Of a stretch of DNA of 64,000 bases, positions 1 to 12,835 are shown in pieces. The translations under genes and the position numbers were made by a program. Each line of letters starts with the position of its first letter. The stretch's first letter is position 1. Origin of the DNA: Castor canadensis (lineage: Eukaryota > Chordata > Mammalia > Rodentia > Castoridae); contig NC_133403.1 of the NCBI RefSeq assembly GCF_047511655.1, positions 15,125,014-15,189,013 of the forward strand. Reading direction: 5' to 3'. The notes under the pieces are model-generated. The model saw only the letters and a list, made by a program, of their open reading frames with translations. It made no database searches and had not been told where the DNA came from.

Positions 1-524
1 CCAGAAACCACCCTGAGATATTGGAGCTACACTTTTCTGATTGCTTCTTGCCAAAATAATAACTGCCATCACATTAAATGCAGAAAAATGTTAAAAGACT
101 GACACTTAAATCAGCCTTTAATTGCAGCTAACAGGTACAACCCACAGCACAGCCGGCAAGGTGGGTCTGGCCCTAGAAAAAAACACCCCCCATTCTTTTC
201 TTGCTCTTTTTCTTTCTTTACTTCTCTTCTTCTTCTTCCATTAAGCTGAAGATACAGCATCAATCACAATTAAATTCTGTGACATCCTGAAGCCTTAGTC
301 TGTGGAAGGCCTCTCCATGCAAGGCTATGTTGAGAAAAGTTGGCACCATTCCTCCCTGCCACCGTTGACTCTAAACCTGCCTGTGTGTGATTTGGCAGGT
401 GAACAGGTGAGAATCATGCACCATGCATGACTTCCCTACCCACCCCCTGGAAACATAAGCCAGTGCAGCCCCTGGGCAGACATAAAACACCAAAAAAAAC
501 TGAAACACATAAACAGCAAGCTAC

Positions 525-1015
525 AATATAACACCAATAGTGGGGGCTGGGGGAGAATCTAGAAACTGCCCTGGAGAAAGGGGTGGGGCAAGGAGCCAAA
601 CTCTCAGCACAGAACTATCAGTGAATAAACACAGGTAAGGCAGCAAAGGCTGAGAGCAGGATCTGGGTGACAAACCACCTCCCAAAGCAGCAAAGGTAGT
701 GGATCCCAGAGCTGATCTCCAGAGGCAGAGGGCAGCATTCAAAACCGAACTGCCCACATAACTGCAAACCATGAATAGCAAACTCTAATCTAACACTGAC
801 AGCAGAGTTGGGGGTGGAATGATGGACCTGTCCTGGAGAAAAGGGTAAGGGCAAGGAGCTAAATACACCACCAAACTCTCAATGAACAAACACAGGACAA
901 GCAGAAAAGGCTGAAAACAGTGGTGGGGTGATAAGCCACCTCCCAAAGCTGGGCAAGTAGTGGATCCCAGAGCTGATCTCCTAGGCCACAAGGCAGTATT
1001 CAAAACCAAACTGCC
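525..1015 (+). repeat. Two tandem L1 5' UTR monomers, about 260 bp each
   Basis: The segments 525-755 and 795-1013 align along their length. Each runs from a G-rich start through a shared CCTGGAGAAA block, then CACAGG, CCACCTCCCAAAGC and GTGGATCCCAGAGCTGATCT, and ends in a run reading CAAAAC then AACTGCCC. Tandem 5' monomers act as promoter units in rodent L1 families. The two copies differ at many positions, so they are not recent. Confidence 0.75.
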
Positions 1016-2150
1016 CTACCTTGCTGGAGGAGGAGTAAACGAAACAGAACTGCAGCTGAAGGATAACACAGCTGCCAGCTGGTGAAAACAACAGGTCTGA
1101 CCACCCTGCATGATCTGGCATAACTACTTCACATCACAATTTCAATTAAACTGGTGGACAGAAGAACCAAACACTCCTCACAAGCCAGTCACCTTGTGAC
1201 ACCACATCAGACCTTCTGCTTATACACCAATACCAAGACTGGATGACAGAGCAATAACTCCAGAACTTAAACCAAAGTCTGTAATTGTATTCTTCCTAAA
1301 CTTGATGGTTTTTTATTGTTCTTTTCTTTTTTGGTTTGTCTCCTTCTTTTTTTTTCTTTTTAAATTTTTGTTCTATTATTCTAGGTTTTAAAATTTTATT
1401 TATGGTTCTATTTTCTTTTATTCTTCCTGTATTATTAACTTTATCATTACTATCTTCTCATCTCTATTCTTACCCCCTTCACTCTCCATCCTTCTCCTGT
1501 GGTACAATCCAATGTTCTCCCTCCCAACTATTCTTTCTGCTCCTTCTCATCCACTTTCTCCCCCTGTCTTTATCTCTCCCTCCCATCCTTACCAAACATA
1601 TCACCATACTACCCCTCCCTCTTACACACTCACCACCTGCTGACTAGCCTACATCACCAACTTTACACAACACCAAACCCCTAAAATCTCTGAACAAGCA
1701 CCTTACACTACAACAACAGAAATACACTCAAACGCACACAGGGGCCACATACCTCTTCCCTGACTCATCCACCCCACTTTCTGACCCCCCTTTTAGTGCC
1801 ATCTTAACCAATTTACCAAATTTCATATCTAGCCTAATAAGAATTGTGCCCCAACACCCACTCTTTATAGATAATATCACCAAGAGGTCTTCTATATAAT
1901 AAATAAACACCTGGTCAGGCATTGAACCAGTGAGTTAGTTATTGGTAAATTACACCTCCAGTACAGTTACAGAAATAGCACACCAACCTAGTTAAAAACC
2001 AAGACAGGCACAACATAAAAATTAAGTCAGGGGAAAGAAAAGAGGCAATTAACACCACCAAAAAGACTATGAAGAACATAGTTTCACAGCACCAAGTGGA
2101 ATGATGGGAAGAAGAAGAAGGATGGAAACCACTCTCCTTAAAGAAATTCA

Positions 2151-3160
2151 ATGCTGGATTCAGTGGGAAATAAAGAAAATGCATACCCAGTTCCTGACCC
2201 CAAAAAATCAAAAATAAATATCACTAGGGAGCTCAGTGATGCCCACAAAAACACACTCAAAGAAGAAATCTTGTATGAAAGCACTGAGAAATTTATGGAG
2301 AAGACACTAGACGTGGTTAACCAAAATGTACACACTGCACTCAAGAAATTTCAAAACACCAAAGATAAAGAGCATGAGAAGACACTGAAAAAAATAAATG
2401 AACTCAGAGATGACTTAAACATCAAAGTGAAACAATGGACACTATACAAAGAGATATAAATGAATTAAAGATGAAAATATAAAATATAAAAGAGGAGTTG
2501 ACCAAAGATATGGAATAACTCAGAAAAAAGTATCAAACAGAAACAAAAAACAGAATGGAAGGCCACTCCAGTGGACTAGAACAAGTGGAAGATAGAATTT
2601 CAGAATTCAAAGATGAAATAGAAATAAAAGAAAAAACAGAAAAAATCTTAGTCAAACAACTCAAGAGCTGTGAACGGTACATGCAAGAACTCAGCTACTC
2701 CAAGAAAAGACCAAACCTGAGAATTGTGGGCATTGAAGAAGGAGAGGATATCCAAGCAAAAGGGAATCATAATATATTCAATAAGATAATAATAGAAAAT
2801 TTCACAAATCTCAAGAAAGCTTTGCACATTCAGGTACAGGAATCCTCCAGGACACCAAACAGACTTGACCAAAATAGAACCTTCCCACAATATAATATCA
2901 CTAAAACAGTAAGCACAGAGAACAGAGAAGGAATATTGAAAGTTGTAAGACAGAAAAAACAAACAACATATAAAGCTAAACCCATTCAAATCACAGCAGA
3001 TTTCTTAACAGAAACCTTAAAAGCAAGAAGGACATGGAGTGAGGTATTTTGGGTGCTGAATGAAAATAACTTCAAACTTAGGATACTCTACCCAGCAAAA
3101 CGATCATTCCAAATAGATGGAGCAATGAAAATCTTCCATGACAAGCAGAAGCTAAAATAA
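2151..3160 (+). pseudogene. L1 ORF1 relic of copy 1
   Basis: ORF1 normally encodes the RNA-binding chaperone of the L1 particle. Here it is split. The reading frame 2151-2459 gives a lysine/glutamate-rich, coiled-coil-like N-terminal part, and 2555-3160 gives the central RRM-like and C-terminal domains. The second part contains the RPNLRIVGIEEGE motif near 2710-2750 and ends with HDKQKLK. A stop near 2458 and a frame change separate the two parts, so no full-length protein is possible. Confidence 0.85.
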
Positions 3161-3339
3161 TATAAGATCAACAAGCCACCACTACAGAAGATTCTCCAAG
3201 GAATTCTGCACACAGAAGATGAAAACAAACAAAACCTCAAGAGAACGGGAAGTATCAAACCAAAGGAGAAGAAAAGACAAGGAATCAGACAGTAACATTG
3301 ATTAAGGTGCACACAATCAAAGGCTTAAACAACAAAAAC

Positions 3340-4300
3340 AGCTAAATGGCAGGAATGATCACATACCTATGAATATAAACACTGAATATCAGTGGACTCA
3401 ACTACATCATCAAAAACAGACCATTTGCAAACTGGATTAAAAAGGAAGATCTAACAATCTGTTGTTTGCAAGAGACCCATCTCATTGGCAGAAACAAATA
3501 GTGGCTTAGGGTGAAAGGCTGGAAGAAGATTTACCAAACCAATGGCCCCTGAAAGCAGGCAAGAGTAGTGATACTTATATCAGACAAAGTAGATTTCAAA
3601 CATACATTGATAAAACAAGATAAAGAAGGTCACTTCATGCTAATTAAAGGGGAAGTACACCAAAGCAAAATAACAATTATCAATTTATATGTACCCAATA
3701 TCAGAGAACCCAATTTCACCAAACATACTCTAAAGGACTTATAAGTACACACAGACTCCAACACACACGTATCACTGATAGATAGGTCATCCAAAGAAAA
3801 AATCTGTAAAGAAATTGTAGAAATAAATCACACCATAGGTCAAATGGAACTAACTGATGTCTACAGAATATTTCATCCAACATCTGCACAATAAACATTA
3901 TTCTCAGCAACACTTGGAAACTTCTCCAAAATTGATCATATCTTAGGGCACAAAGCAAGCCTCAGCAAATATAAGAAAATAGAAACAACCTCCTAGATTC
4001 TGTTTGATCACAATGCAATAAAACTAGAACTCAACAACAAAAATAAGAGCAGAAAACATGTAAACAATTGGAAGCTGAGTAATACATTGCTCAATGATCA
4101 GTTTCCTGGAAGTTAATGAAAATTAAAACACCACCTCCCAGAACCTATGGGACACAGCAAAGACAACGCTATGAGGAATGCTTATAGCCATGACTGCATA
4201 TATTAAAATGACAGAGGTATGTCAAACAAACAACTTAATGCTACCTATCAAACTCCTAGAAAAACAAGAACAAGCAAAACCCAAAGAAGCAGAATGATTT
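3340..4300 (+). pseudogene. L1 ORF2 endonuclease fragment of copy 1
   Basis: In pieces and with several in-frame stops, this stretch matches the apurinic/apyrimidinic-type endonuclease start of L1 ORF2. The parallel to copy 2 (about 6960-7950) is clear by eye: the ACTGGATTAAAAA block, the CAAGAGACCCATCTC block (QETHL), the KGWKKIYQTNGP-type stretch, and the segment near 4000-4030 reading FDHNAIKLEL. Nothing of the reverse transcriptase remains. Not functional. Confidence 0.8.
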
Positions 4301-4310
4301 GAAGGAAATG

Positions 4311-4960
4311 CCTCTTAACAAAAATTCTCTTTTTAGGAAATATATACTGAAATTAAATACAGAAGAAAATAACAATTTGAAGTGACAAAAGTACTGCTAA
4401 ATATATGAGAAGTAAAATTGGAAGTTTCCCCATCGCATTTGTAGGAAAATGGAAAAAAATCCAGTCAAATAACTTAATCAGTTATGCAACATATAAAAAA
4501 AAACAAAATAAGATACAACAAATTACATATAGTCTATCATAGTTTATCATAATTGTCTTAAGAAATTAAAAAATTAAACTGAATACTAGTTATAAAATAG
4601 AATATTTTCTCAAAGAGGTTGAACAATAAGTTTGGTGGACAAGTCTGTCAGGAAAACTTAGAATGAAGTCATAGTTCAGAACTTATAAAGATATGAACAA
4701 AAATGAGTGTTATATTTTCACATGAAAAGGGAGGGACAAGAAGAAAATATAATGAATATTTATATAGAAACATAGTAAAAGAGAGAGAAAATAATCTCAA
4801 TTTGTACAGTAGAAAATACATTACTTTGAGAATTGTAAGAAAAAAATTTTTAAAGTAGACATAAAGGAAACAAGTATTTATAGAACATTGTTGAGAAAGA
4901 AATTTCCATGCATCTCCCCATGCAAAGTCTAAATAATAAAAAAGTACTGCAATTGCAAAA
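4311..4960. other. AT-rich spacer between the two L1 copies
   Basis: I see no gene, no clear repeat family and no poly-A tail. The stretch lies between the broken end of L1 copy 1 and the first sequence I attribute to L1 copy 2. Confidence 0.4.
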
Positions 4961-5160
4961 TATGGGTAGGGCTGTGTACTGGAGAAAACAAAAGGGGCAT
5001 GCATCCAGGAGAACTCTAAATAAACAAAGCCTGTGGGGCTAGGTGAGTGTAAAGCTATTCCTGAGATCTGCATAAATAAAGCCTGCAGCAGCAGATGGTT
5101 GACAGCAGGTGGCAGGTGAGCCCCAGCCTCAGATAGACATTCACAAAGTTGTCTCCAGAC

Positions 5161-5635
5161 TCTTTTTTTGTTGTTTTGTTTTTCTCTTCCTTTGATGAGA
5201 CAATGACAGAATTAGGACTGGATACTGTAGGACTAACTGAAAGTGTATTGCATTTTTACTTGGGATTTTTTTGTTTTGTTTTTGTTTTGGGGTTTTTTTT
5301 TGTTTGTTTTTTTCCCCTTTGATGAGATAATGACAAAACTTCTTCTCAGAAACCAAAACCAGGACTGGAGGCTAAAGGATAAAACCAAAATTATTAAGAC
5401 TAACACCTTATTGCATTTGATCTTGGGGATTTTTTTAATTATTATTATCCTCTCTCTGTCTCTCTAATGCCTGTTTAGCTCACCACTGATTAGTACATTA
5501 TCTCTCCCTGTTTATTTCTTTGGCTCTGTATTTTGTGTTTGTGTGTGTGTCTGTGTATTTGTTTGGTTTGGTTTTTTTTCCCTTGTTCTTTACCTTCTTG
5601 CTTTCCCTCTCCTCTCACCCTTCCACTCTATATTA
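5161..5635 (+). repeat. T-rich and TG-rich tracts in the L1 5' UTR
   Basis: Runs of T interrupted by G (5161-5320), a TCTC stretch near 5450-5465 and a GTGTGTGTGT tract near 5538-5556 lead up to ORF1. A comparable pyrimidine-rich stretch precedes ORF1 in copy 1 (about 1300-1640), so it seems to be a family trait and not a chance insertion. Confidence 0.55.
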
Positions 5636-5706
5636 CACCATTATTATTGCAAGCTAGATAATACTGAATTACACACAGTACAGGGACAGTAACAATACCA
5701 AGGGCA

Positions 5707-6838
5707 ATGATGGGAAGATGGAAAAAAGAGGGAAACCATTTTCCCACCAATAATAAATTAGTACAGGAACAAAAGGGAAATGAAGAAAACAGATACCCAG
5801 ATCCAGACTCCAACAAAACGAAGATAAACTATGCCAAAGAACCCAATGAAGCCCACAAGAACAATCTGAAAGAAGAAATCCTGCAAGTAATCAATGAAAA
5901 TTTTATAGAGATGATACTGGATATGGTCAACCAAAATGTACAGGAGGCACTCAAGAAATTCCAAGACAACAATAATAGAGAATTTGAGAAAGCACAAGAA
6001 CAAATAAAAGAACTATAGAAGTACTGTATAAAAACCAAAGTGAAACAAAGAACACAATAAAAAAAAGAGATGAGTGAACTCAGAATGAAAATAGACAAAA
6101 TCAAAGAGGAAGAGACTCAGGATATGGAAAACGTCAGAAAAAAGAACAAAACAGAAATGCAAATCAAAATGGAAGGCTAATACAGCAGACTAGAACAAGC
6201 AGAAGACAGAATTTCAGAACTCAAAGATGAAATGGCAATTAATGGAAAAACTGAAGAACTCTTAGTTAAACAACTCAAGACCTGTGAAAAGAAAATGCAA
6301 GAACTTACTGACTCCATCAAAAGACCAAACCTGAGAATCATGGACATTGAAGGAGAAGGGGTGCAAGCAAAAGGAGTGCATAATATATTCAACAAAATAA
6401 TAATGAAAAATTTCCCAAATCTAGAAAAAACTATGTGATTCAGGTACAGGGAGCCTCCAGAACAGCAAACAGATCTGACCAAAATAGAAGTACCCCATGA
6501 CATACTGTCACTAAACAACAAGTACAGAGACTAGAGAAAGAATATTGAAGGCTGTAAGGGAGAAAAACCAAATAATATACAAAGGTAAGCCCATCAAATT
6601 CACAGCAGACTTCTCAGCAGAAACATTAAAAGCAAGAAGAGATTGGGGTGAGGTCTTCCAGGCACTGAATGAAAATAACTTCAACCCTAGGATACTCTAC
6701 CCAGCAAAACAATCATTGAAAATATATGGAGCAATAAAAGTCTTCCATGATAAGCAGAAACTAAAACAATACATGACCACAAAGCCACCACTACAAAAGA
6801 TTCTTCAAGGGACTCTGCACACAGAAAGTAAGACCTAA
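5707..6838 (+). pseudogene. L1 ORF1 relic of copy 2
   Basis: The relic reads in three pieces. Positions 5707-6018 give the N-terminal coiled-coil-like part, rich in K, E and N, with the DMVNQNVQEALKKFQ stretch. Positions 6232-6438 give the central part with RPNLRIMDIEGEG. Positions 6545-6838 give the C-terminal domain with ADFSAETLKARR and HDKQKLKQY. A stop at 6016-6018, one near 6178 and frame changes break it. The layout matches ORF1 of copy 1 closely. Confidence 0.87.
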
Positions 6839-6959
6839 CATAACCATGAAGGGGCATGCAGTACCAAACTACAGGAAAAGAAAAAGCAAGAAAGTAGAGA
6901 GTAACATCGATTTAGCTACACCCAATCAAACCCTCAAAAACTAAGAAAACTGAATAACA

Positions 6960-9900
6960 GGAATCACCACATACCTGTCAATACTAACACTTAATGTTAA
7001 TTGACCCAATTCCCCCATCAAAAGGCACTGTTGGACAAACTGGATTAAAAAAGGAGATCCAACAATTTGTTGCTTACAGGAGACCCATCTCCTCAATAGA
7101 AATAAGCATAGGCTTAGGATGAAAGGCTGGAAGAAGATTTACCAAACCAATGGCCCCTGAAAACAGGTAGGAGTAGCAATACTTACCTCAGACAAAGTAG
7201 ACTTCAAACCTACATTGATCAAATGAAGTAAAGAAGGACATCCCATACTAATAAAAGGGGAAATAGACAACAAGGAAATAACAATTATCAACCTATATGC
7301 ACCCAATATCAATGCCCAATTACATCAAACATACTTTGAAGGACCTGAAAGCATATATTAACTCCAACAAAGTGGTCATGGGAGACTTTAACACCCTGCT
7401 ATCATCAATAGATAGGTCATCCAAACAAAAAATTAATAAAGAAATCCTAGATCTAAAACATACCATAGATCAAATGGACCTAGTTGAGGTTTACAGAACA
7501 TTTCAACCAACTTCTACACAATATACATTCTTCTCAGCAGCCTACAGAACCTTCTCCAAAATAGATCATATCCTAGGGCATAAAGCAAGCCTCAGCAAAT
7601 ATAAGAAAATAGAAATTATACCATGGATTCTATCTGATCACAATGCAATAAAATTAAAACTCAACAACAAATATAAAGACAAAAAACATGCAAACAGCTG
7701 GAAACTGAATAACTCATTGCTTAATGAACAATGGGTCATTGTTTATATAAAAGAGGAAATTGAAAGGTTCCTGGAAGTCAATGAAAATGCAAACACAACC
7801 TACCAGAACATATGGGATACAGCAAAGGCAGTCCTGAGAGGAAAGTTTATAAGCATGAATGCATGTATTAAAAAGATTGAAAGATCTCAAATCAATGACC
7901 TAATGCTACATCTCAAACTCTTAGAAAAACAAGAAGAAGCAAATCCCAAAACAAATAGAAGGAGAGAAAAAATAAAAGTAAGAGCTGAAATCAATGAAAT
8001 AGAAAGCAAAAAAACTATACAAAGAATTAATGAAACAAAAACTTAGTTCTTTGAAAAAATAAACAAGATCAATAGACCCCCTAGCAAACCTGACTAAAAT
8101 GAGGAGAGAAAAAACCCAAATCAGTAAGATCAGGAATGCAAAAGGGGAGATAACAACAAACACCATGGAAATCCAGGAAATCCTCAGAGACTACGTTGAG
8201 AACCTATATTCAAATAAATTTGAAAATCTTGAAGAAATTGACAGATTTCTAGATACTTATAATCATCCATAACTGAACCAAGAGGACATTAATCACCTGA
8301 ATAGATCTATAACACAAAATGAAATTGAAGCAGCAATCAAGACTCTCCCAAAAATGAAAAGTCCAGGACCTGATGGATTCTCTGCTGAATTCTATCAGAC
8401 CATTAAAGAAGAACTAATACCAACTCTCCTTAAACTGTACCATGAAATAGAAAGGGAAGGAAAACTGCCTAACACATTTTATGAAGTCAGTATTACACTT
8501 ATCCCAAAACCAGGCAAAGACACCTACAAAAAGGAGAAATATAGGCCAATCTCCTTAATGAACATCTATGCAAAAATCCTAAATAAAATAATGGCAAACT
8601 GAATTCAACAACACCTCAAAAAGATCATTCACCACAACCAAGTAGGCTTTATCCCAGGAATGCAGGTGTGGTTCAACATATGAAAATCAATAAATGCAAT
8701 ACACCACATTAACAGAAGCAAAGAGAAAGAACACGTGACCATCTCAATAGATGCAGAAAAAGCCTTTTATAAGATCAAACAACATTTCATGATAAAATCT
8801 CTAAGAAAACTAGGAATAGAAGGAAACTACCTCAACATTATAAAAGCTATACATGACAAACCCATAGCAAGCATTATACTTAACAGTGAAAAACTGAAAC
8901 CATTCCCTCTAAAATCAGGTACCAGAAAAGGATGCCCACTATCTCCACTCCTATTCAACATAGTCCTAGAATTCCTAGCCAGAACAATTAGGCAAGAATA
9001 AGGAATAAAAGGAATACAAATAGGTAAAGAAACTGTCAATATATCCCTATTTGCAGATGATATGATCCTATACCTTAAAGACCCAAAAAACTCTACTCAA
9101 ACACTCCTAGACACCATCAACAACTATAGCAAGGTAGCAGGATATAAAACCAACATAGAAAAAACATTAGCATTTCTATACACTAATAATGAACAAACTG
9201 AGAAAGAATATATGAAAATAATTCCATTTACAATAGCCTCAAAAGAAATCAAATACCTAGGTGTAAACTTAACAAAGGATGTGAATGACCTCTATAAGGA
9301 AAACTATAAACTTCTGATGAAAGAGATTGAGGAGGACTATAGAAAGTAGAGAGATCTCCCATGCTCATGGATTGGTAGAATCAACATAGTAAAAATGTCT
9401 ATACCCCCAAAAGCAATCTAGATGTTTAATGCAATTCCCATCAAAATCCCAATGATATTCATTGAAGAGATTGAAAAATCAACTGTTAAATTTATTTGGA
9501 AACATAAGAGGCCATGAATAGCCAAGGCAATACTCAACAAAAAGAACAACACTGGAGATATCATAATACCCAACTTCAAACTATATTACAAAACAATAAC
9601 AATAAAAACAGCATGGTACTGGCACAAAAGCAGACATGAAGACCATTGGAATAGAACAGAGGACCATGATATGAAGTCACACAACTATAGCCAACTTATC
9701 TTTGAAAAAGGGGCTAAAAATATATGATGGAGAAGACAGTGTGTTTAACAAAAACTTCTGGGAAAACTGATTAGCAGTCTGCATAAAACTGAAACTAGAT
9801 CCATGTTTATCACCATATACCAATATTAACTCAAAATGGATCAAGGATCTTAATGTCAAACCCCAAACTCTAAAGTTGGTACCAGAAAGAATAGGAAATA

Positions 9901-10771
9901 CTTTGGAACTAATAGGTATAGGCAGGGACTTTCTCAATGGAACCCCAGCAGCTCAGCAACTAAGAGAAAGCATAGATAAATAGGACTTCCTAAAACTAAA
10001 AAGCTTCTGCTCAACATAAGAAATGGTCTCTAAACTGAAGAGAACACCCACAGAGTGGGAGAAAATATTTGCCAGCTACACATCAAAGGACTGATAACCA
10101 GAATATATAGGGAAGTCAAAAAACTAAATTCTCCCAAATTAATGAACCAATAAAGAAATGTGCAAGTGAACTAAACAGAACTTTCTCAAAAGAAGTTCAA
10201 ATGTCCAAAAAGCACACGAAAAAATGCTCACCATGTCTAGCCATAAAGGAAATGCAAATTAAAACCACACTAATATTCCACTTCATCCCTGTTAGAATAG
10301 CCATCATTAGCAACACCACTAACAATAGGTGTTGGTGAGGATGTGGGGAAAAAGGAACACTTGTACACTGCTGGTGGGAATGTAAACTACTATAAGCACT
10401 CTGGAAAAAAATTTGGAGGCTTCTTAAAAATCTAAACATACATCTACCATATGATCCAGCAATACCACTCTTGGGGATATACCCAAAAGAATGTGACACA
10501 GGTTACTCCAGAGGCACTTGCACACTCATGTTTATTGCAGCACTATTCACAATAGCCAAGTTATGGAAACAACCAAGATGCCCCCCCTACTGACGAATGG
10601 ACTAAGGAAATGTGATATTTATACACAATGTAATTTTATGCAGCCATGAAGAAGAATGAAATCTTACCATTCGCAAGTAAATAAATGGAACTGGAGAAAA
10701 TCATTCTGAGTGAGGTTAGCCTGGCCCAAAAGACCAAAAATCATATGTTCTCCATCATATGCGGACATTAG
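6960..10771 (+). pseudogene. L1 ORF2 relic of copy 2 (endonuclease and reverse transcriptase)
   Basis: ORF2 normally supplies target-site nicking and reverse transcription for L1. The frame at 7297-8046 carries endonuclease signatures: GDFNT, the SKIDHILGH stretch and [10 protein letters not shown]. The frame at 8354-8602 begins the reverse transcriptase ([15 protein letters not shown], then YRPISLMN). The frame at 8735-9001 has DAEKAFYKI and [17 protein letters not shown], and FADDM follows at about 9050-9064. The C-terminal end reads SEVSLAQKTKNHMFS and stops at 10769-10771. In-frame stops (for example near 8044, 8270, 8600 and 9347) and frameshifts make it non-functional. The order and length agree with a normal L1 ORF2. 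Confidence 0.9.
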
Positions 10772-11150
10772 ATCAAGTTTAAACACAACAAGGGATTGGA
10801 CTATGATCATATGATGAAGGGGAGCACACAAGGGAGGTGCACACAAGGGAGGTATAAGGATAGGTAAGACACCCAAAAAACTAGATAGCATTTGTTCCCC
10901 TCAATGCAGAGAAACTAATGCAGATAAAATGACAGAGGCCAACAGGAGAAAGAGACCAGGAACTAGAGAAAAGGTTAGTCTGATAAGAATTAATTTAGAA
11001 GGTAATACACAGGTACAGGAAAGCAATGCAAGTCAACTTCCTGTATAGCTATCCTTAGCTCAACTAGCAAAAACCCTTGGTCCTTCCTATTATTGCTTAT
11101 ACTCTCTGTTCAACAAAATTAGAGATAAGGGCAAAATAGTTTTTGCCTGG

Positions 11151-11217
11151 TAGTGAGGGGGTATAGGGGGAGAGGGAAGGGGTGGGGTAGGTAAAGGAGG
11201 GGCGGGGGAAGGGGAAG
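11151..11217 (+). repeat. G-rich polypurine tract in the L1 3' UTR
   Basis: Repeated runs of three to five G separated by one to four bases form a G-quadruplex-capable strand. Such a tract is typical of mammalian L1 3' UTRs. The end of the element follows within about 50 bases. Confidence 0.75.
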
Positions 11218-11523
11218 AAATGACCCAAACATTGTATGCACGTATGAAGAAAAAAAAGAAAAGACAAAGACCTGAATGTGTTCCCTAGCAAATAGCTTAT
11301 CTAATGCAATTTTGGATAGCAAGAGACAATCTGTAGGATGTTCAGAATTTTAGTTCAGAGAGGGATTCAAAAATTCAGATGAGGATCTGGAAACTAGACA
11401 ACCTTGTGACACAAACTACAGCTGTAAATCAAAAAAGAATGATTGATTTTTTTAAGCATAAAAATATTTCATGTTATTGTTCTGGAGTACTATAAAAACT
11501 GCTTTCTCCAGCAGATGTTATAA

Positions 11524-11643
11524 AACCTGGTGTGGTCATACACTCTTCTCAGAGGCTGATGTGTGATGATATCTTGAGACCAGGACTTCAAGGACAGCCT
11601 AGAAAACATAAGTAGACCTCATTTAAAAAAATAAACAAAACAA
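11524..11643 (+). mobile_element. B1-type SINE
   Basis: A diverged 7SL-derived SINE. It opens with a CCTGGTGTGGTCATACAC start, carries a central TTGAGACCAGGACTTCAAGG and ends in an A-rich tail with AAATAAACAAAAC. Orientation is +. Confidence 0.65.
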
Positions 11644-12627
11644 AATTCATATACATGCTTTTAATATGCCTCCCAGCTAAATATTCATCAGAATATATAT
11701 CAGCTATGTGAACTCGAAAAGAGATGGGGATTTCTGCTTTAGTTACAACTGCTTTAGAACCTTTACCAAATCATTTTTTCCAGGTCTTTTTTCTCATAAT
11801 CTGTAAAATGGAGGATGCTCTGAAATATAGCTACAGACATGTTGCACAACTTCATGTGTAAGTATCTTATTTGATTGATTGATTGATTGATTTTTTGACA
11901 GTGTTTATAGCTTTATTTTCTGATCATTATTTTCATACCCATTTTACATATTCTAGGTGCCTAGTATACAAAGTCCCCCTTGGCACCTACATTCTGCACT
12001 CCTGGTTTGAAAATTCCTTCTACAAAGAACAGCACAGCTTTGGTAATGTTCGCTCTAATCTTTCTCCTTGTGACTCAGATACACCACTACTTCTAGACTC
12101 ACACAGTCTTACCTAAAAAAACTTAGATAAATTAGCTCTGAGGAGTGTATTTACAATACATTCCTAGAAGGCAATTTAGCACCATAGGTCAAGAGCTTTA
12201 AATTTTTTTCATAGCCCTTAACCATATCAAAGTTTGTTCAAGGTAAATTGGGAGAGAGCTTTAAAACAATTCACAAGGAGAACCATGAAAACACTGGAGA
12301 CATGTAAATACCAGAGGGAAAGAAACAGGATGCAGCACGGCATATCCAGAATTCTGGTGTTATGTAACTGCCATATTTTCAAAAACAGATGAGAGCAGAC
12401 AAAAAATGTTCTCAAGAAATTTGTAATTATGAAAAATTACATGTATGTGTGGTACACACATGTACTTATACATACACATCTATTTTAAGAAAAAAGAAGC
12501 TGGGTGACAGATTTGTGGGCAACTTAATACCTTTTTCCTTCCCTCCAAATTTTTCTGGTTAACAAATTTAACATCAAAACCATTATCACTCTTTAGAATC
12601 AGGATGAACACTTAAACCAGTACTGTA

Positions 12628-12835
12628 TTGGGGTGTCCAATAGAACTGTCTGTAATGAAAATGTCCTTTAGTCTGCAGTGCTCAGTATGGTAACCACTAC
12701 ATGTATTTATTGAGCATCAAGATGAGGCTAGTACATCTAAGGAACTAATTTTTAATTTCTTAAATTTTTATTTAAGTTTGAATAGCCTCATGTGCCTTGT
12801 AGCTAGTATGTTTGACAGTTGCAGCTGTAGACAGA
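12628..12835. mobile_element. Non-autonomous hAT-type DNA transposon relic (MER-like)
   Basis: The stretch starts with GTGTCCAATAGAACTGTCTG, passes through a half reading CCACTACATGTATTTATTGA, then AT-rich DNA, and ends with a mirrored half reading TTTGAATAGCCTCATGTGCC. The arms are near-inverted copies, as in the ancient mammalian elements that carry CCACATGTGGCTA motifs. I am not certain of the family name. Confidence 0.6.

Larger units (their letters stand above)
1..4310 (+). mobile_element. L1 retrotransposon, copy 1 (3'-truncated, decayed)
   Basis: A LINE-1 on the + strand. It has a long 5' UTR (to about 2150) with two monomer-like repeats and a pyrimidine-rich stretch near 1300-1640, then an ORF1 relic (2151-3160) and the endonuclease part of ORF2 (about 3340-4300). 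Homology to the second L1 stops near 4290, at the place equivalent to about 7950 in copy 2, so the reverse transcriptase and 3' UTR are missing. Loss of the 3' end with the 5' end kept is the reverse of the usual L1 insertion pattern and points to a later deletion or rearrangement. The true 5' end may lie outside the window. Confidence 0.85.
4960..11270 (+). mobile_element. L1 retrotransposon, copy 2 (near full length, decayed)
   Basis: A LINE-1 on the + strand with all its parts in order: 5' UTR (about 4960-5706, ending in a T-rich tract), ORF1 (5707-6838), ORF2 (about 6960-10771), and a 3' UTR with a G-rich polypurine tract (11151-11217) and an A-rich tail near 11248-11265. Its 5' UTR differs from that of copy 1, so the two belong to different subfamilies or have swapped 5' ends. 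Stops and frameshifts in both ORFs show it is dead. The exact 5' boundary is uncertain. Confidence 0.88.
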
